The notes under the pieces: generated by a model
Database searches by the model: none
Told to the model about the DNA's origin: nothing
Seen by the model: the letters and a program-made list of their open reading frames with translations, nothing else
Shown: positions 6,344-6,793 of the stretch, in pieces
Layout of the letters: each line of letters opens with the position of its first letter
How positions within the stretch are numbered: position 1 is the first letter of the stretch
DNA from: an uncultured Pseudorhodobacter sp.
Lineage (GTDB): Bacteria > Pseudomonadota > Alphaproteobacteria > Rhodobacterales > Rhodobacteraceae
DNA: 6,793 bases
Direction of reading: 5' to 3'
Assembly: GCA_937910975.1 (NCBI GenBank)
Contig: CALEMZ010000117.1
Span: 1 to 6,793, forward strand
Translations under genes and position numbers: made by a program

Positions 6344-6363
6344 TGTTGCGGGACTGTTGCAAA
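6344..6363 (-). promoter_or_regulatory. Tandem TTTGCAAC / CCCGCAAC element, candidate ScfR (PccR-type) site
   Basis: On the - strand the sequence is TTTGCAAC-AGT-CCCGCAAC; on the + strand it is the direct repeat TGTTGC-N5-TGTTGC with an 11-bp period, about one helical turn. It sits immediately upstream of the putative prpE -35 box. ScfR-family regulators of short-chain acyl-CoA metabolism (PccR in Rhodobacter sphaeroides, RamB in corynebacteria) are recalled to bind TTTGCAAA-like repeats, and prpE makes propionyl-CoA. The first half-site matches well, the second only in its GCAA core, so the call is inference. Confidence 0.4.
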
Positions 6364-6412
6364 GGCAAGCCTGCGCCTTTTGGTCACGTTTAGCGCAGTC
6401 TTGGGCACGGCT

Positions 6413-6470
6413 GGGGGCATTCTGCCCCCCTTCGCCTTCAGGCGAATTCCCCCGAGGATATTTTTGCCGA
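6413..6470. repeat. Tandem-hairpin intergenic element with GAGGATATTTTTG tail
   Basis: Two adjacent perfect hairpins are seen: GGGGGCA-TTC-TGCCCCC (6413-6429) and TTCGCC-TTCA-GGCGAA (6431-6446). They are followed by TTCCCCCGAGGATATTTTTGCC. Only one copy is in this window. From memory, hairpins followed by CCCCCGAGGATATTT recur between genes in Rhodobacteraceae genomes, so I call it a dispersed repeat. It could alternatively be a terminator in the + direction, but no + strand gene precedes it. Confidence 0.5.
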
Positions 6471-6600
6471 AAAGAACGCGGGAAGAAGCGCCTAGATTTG
6501 CAGATGGCGGGTGGAGCGGCAACCCGGGGAGCGAATTTTTAGGTAGGAGAAGCCAAGGCTTATAGAGATGTGCGAATTATAGGCAAGCCAGCGTAGCGCA

Positions 6601-6630
6601 TGGGCGAGGCGGGCCATGCCCGCCCGCCCA
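6601..6630. repeat. Strong GC-rich hairpin (13 bp, one bulged A)
   Basis: The left arm (6601-6614) and right arm (6618-6630) pair over 13 bp with A6607 bulged and a three-base CAT loop. The stem is almost entirely G-C. Neither flank has a T-run, so it is not a classical terminator. It may be a REP-like element, an RNA 3'-end stabiliser for maeB or part of an untranslated RNA. Confidence 0.45.
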
Positions 6631-6638
6631 ATTGGTCT

Positions 6639-6658
6639 AAAACGTCGGGGCCAGCCCC
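6639..6658 (-). terminator. Possible intrinsic terminator of maeB
   Basis: On the - strand, 12 nt after the maeB stop, GGGG-CTGG-CCCC (6658-6647) is followed by GACG and TTTT (6642-6639). The stem is short and the U-run only four bases, so termination may rely on the larger hairpin just downstream. Confidence 0.4.
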
Positions 6659-6670
6659 TGTGTCGGGCTC

Positions 6671-6793
6671 TTAGCCGTAATGGGCAACCGGGGTGCCAGC
6701 CAGCGCCGACATATTCAGCAAACCGCGCGCCGTTATTGAGGGCGTCACGATATGCGCTTTATTGCCCATGCCCATCAGAATTGGCCCAACCTC
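6671..6793 (-). CDS. maeB: NADP-dependent malic enzyme (MaeB type), C-terminal 40 residues
   Basis: Only the last 40 codons and the TAA stop are in the window. The peptide begins EVGPILMGMGNKAHIVTPS and ends LAGTPVAHYG. The GPILMG...AHIVTPS...RG..NM pattern is the end of the phosphotransacetylase-like C-terminal domain of MaeB malic enzymes, which decarboxylate malate to pyruvate with reduction of NADP+. In such proteins (about 750-760 aa) the C-terminal domain is usually regulatory and does not make acetyl phosphate. A stand-alone phosphate acetyltransferase is the alternative, but the GTPVAHYG ending is, as I recall it, typical of alphaproteobacterial malic enzymes. It reads in the same direction as prpE, 384 bp upstream of it. 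Confidence 0.8.
   Translation of the reverse strand, partial: EVGPILMGMGNKAHIVTPSITARGLLNMSALAGTPVAHYG
6684..6698 (-). promoter_or_regulatory. Sigma-54-like -24/-12 motif inside the 3' end of maeB
   Basis: On the - strand TGGCAC-N5-TTGC has the GG and GC doublets at correct sigma-54 spacing and points into the gene-free region before prpE. It also encodes Ala-Gly-Thr-Pro-Val-Ala of MaeB, so conserved coding could explain it by chance. Confidence 0.2.

Larger units (their letters stand above)
6287..6670. other. Gene-free region between maeB and prpE
   Basis: I see no credible gene in these 384 bp on either strand. The prpE-proximal part holds the ribosome-binding site, a putative promoter, a palindrome and a TTGCAA-type repeat (6293-6363). 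The middle holds a tandem-hairpin element (6413-6470). The maeB-proximal part holds a GC-rich hairpin (6601-6630) and a possible maeB terminator (6639-6658). Between 6476 and 6600 I find only a loose direct repeat, GCGAATTTTTAGG (6531-6543) and GCGAATTATAGG (6572-6583). A - strand small RNA in this interval is possible but not shown. Confidence 0.6.

Noticed and set aside
6403..6419. GGGCACGG...GGGGCA as a sigma-54 promoter on the + strand
   Set aside because: The TTGC part is missing at the required spacing and the bases belong to the first repeat hairpin. No + strand gene follows.
6531..6583. Direct repeat GCGAATTTTTAGG / GCGAATTATAGG
   Set aside because: It is imperfect, short and AT-rich with no flanking mobile-element or array structure, so chance is likely. 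It is noted only in the region description.
1..6793. CRISPR arrays, tRNA or rRNA genes, insertion sequences, prophage or attachment sites
   Set aside because: No regularly spaced repeats, cloverleaf, transposase reading frame or terminal inverted repeats were seen. Gene content is core metabolism plus one two-component operon.

Overview
The window looks like chromosome of an alphaproteobacterium of the Rhodobacteraceae (Rhodobacter/roseobacter) type. The evidence is the short NAD kinase with its SAHGPIV signature, the alphaproteobacterial MaeB C-terminus, the methylmalonyl/ethylmalonyl-style carbon context, the moderately high GC, and a tandem-hairpin intergenic element ending in GAGGATATTTTTG that I recall as recurrent in this family. 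I could run no search, so the assignment rests on reading the proteins.

Layout. The 5' end of glyA (serine hydroxymethyltransferase) leaves the window at the left edge on the - strand (1-218). A 251-bp divergent intergenic region carries a perfect TTAGCGCTAA palindrome and leads into nadK (NAD kinase, +, 470-1231). nadK converges on a two-gene - strand operon: a hybrid histidine kinase with an HPt domain (2731-4227), then a LuxO-like sigma-54 response regulator (1259-2728), 2 nt apart. A strong stem-loop (4340-4369) separates this operon from prpE (propionyl-CoA synthetase, -, 4394-6286). Upstream of prpE lies about 380 bp without a gene, holding a likely promoter, two operator-like elements, a tandem-hairpin repeat and a strong GC hairpin. 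The right edge holds the last 40 codons of a maeB-type malic enzyme (-, 6671-6793).

How the genes fit together. PrpE activates propionate to propionyl-CoA. In Rhodobacteraceae this is assimilated to succinyl-CoA and malate, and malic enzyme can return malate to pyruvate, so prpE beside maeB makes metabolic sense. A TTTGCAAC-N3-CCCGCAAC element in front of prpE resembles the TTTGCAAA-type site of the short-chain acyl-CoA regulators (ScfR family, e.g. PccR), which would tie prpE to acyl-CoA sensing.

The most unusual part is the two-component operon. The kinase has no sensor and no membrane segment (its H-box His is residue 21), carries kinase, receiver and HPt modules in one chain, and is paired with a sigma-54 activator resembling Vibrio LuxO. 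This is a compact, cytoplasmic version of a LuxQ-LuxU-LuxO-like relay. Its input and targets are not visible here, although one sigma-54-like -24/-12 motif lies in the 3' end of maeB. Three of the four genes whose starts lie in the window with a clear alternative (nadK GTG, kinase TTG, prpE TTG) use non-ATG starts.
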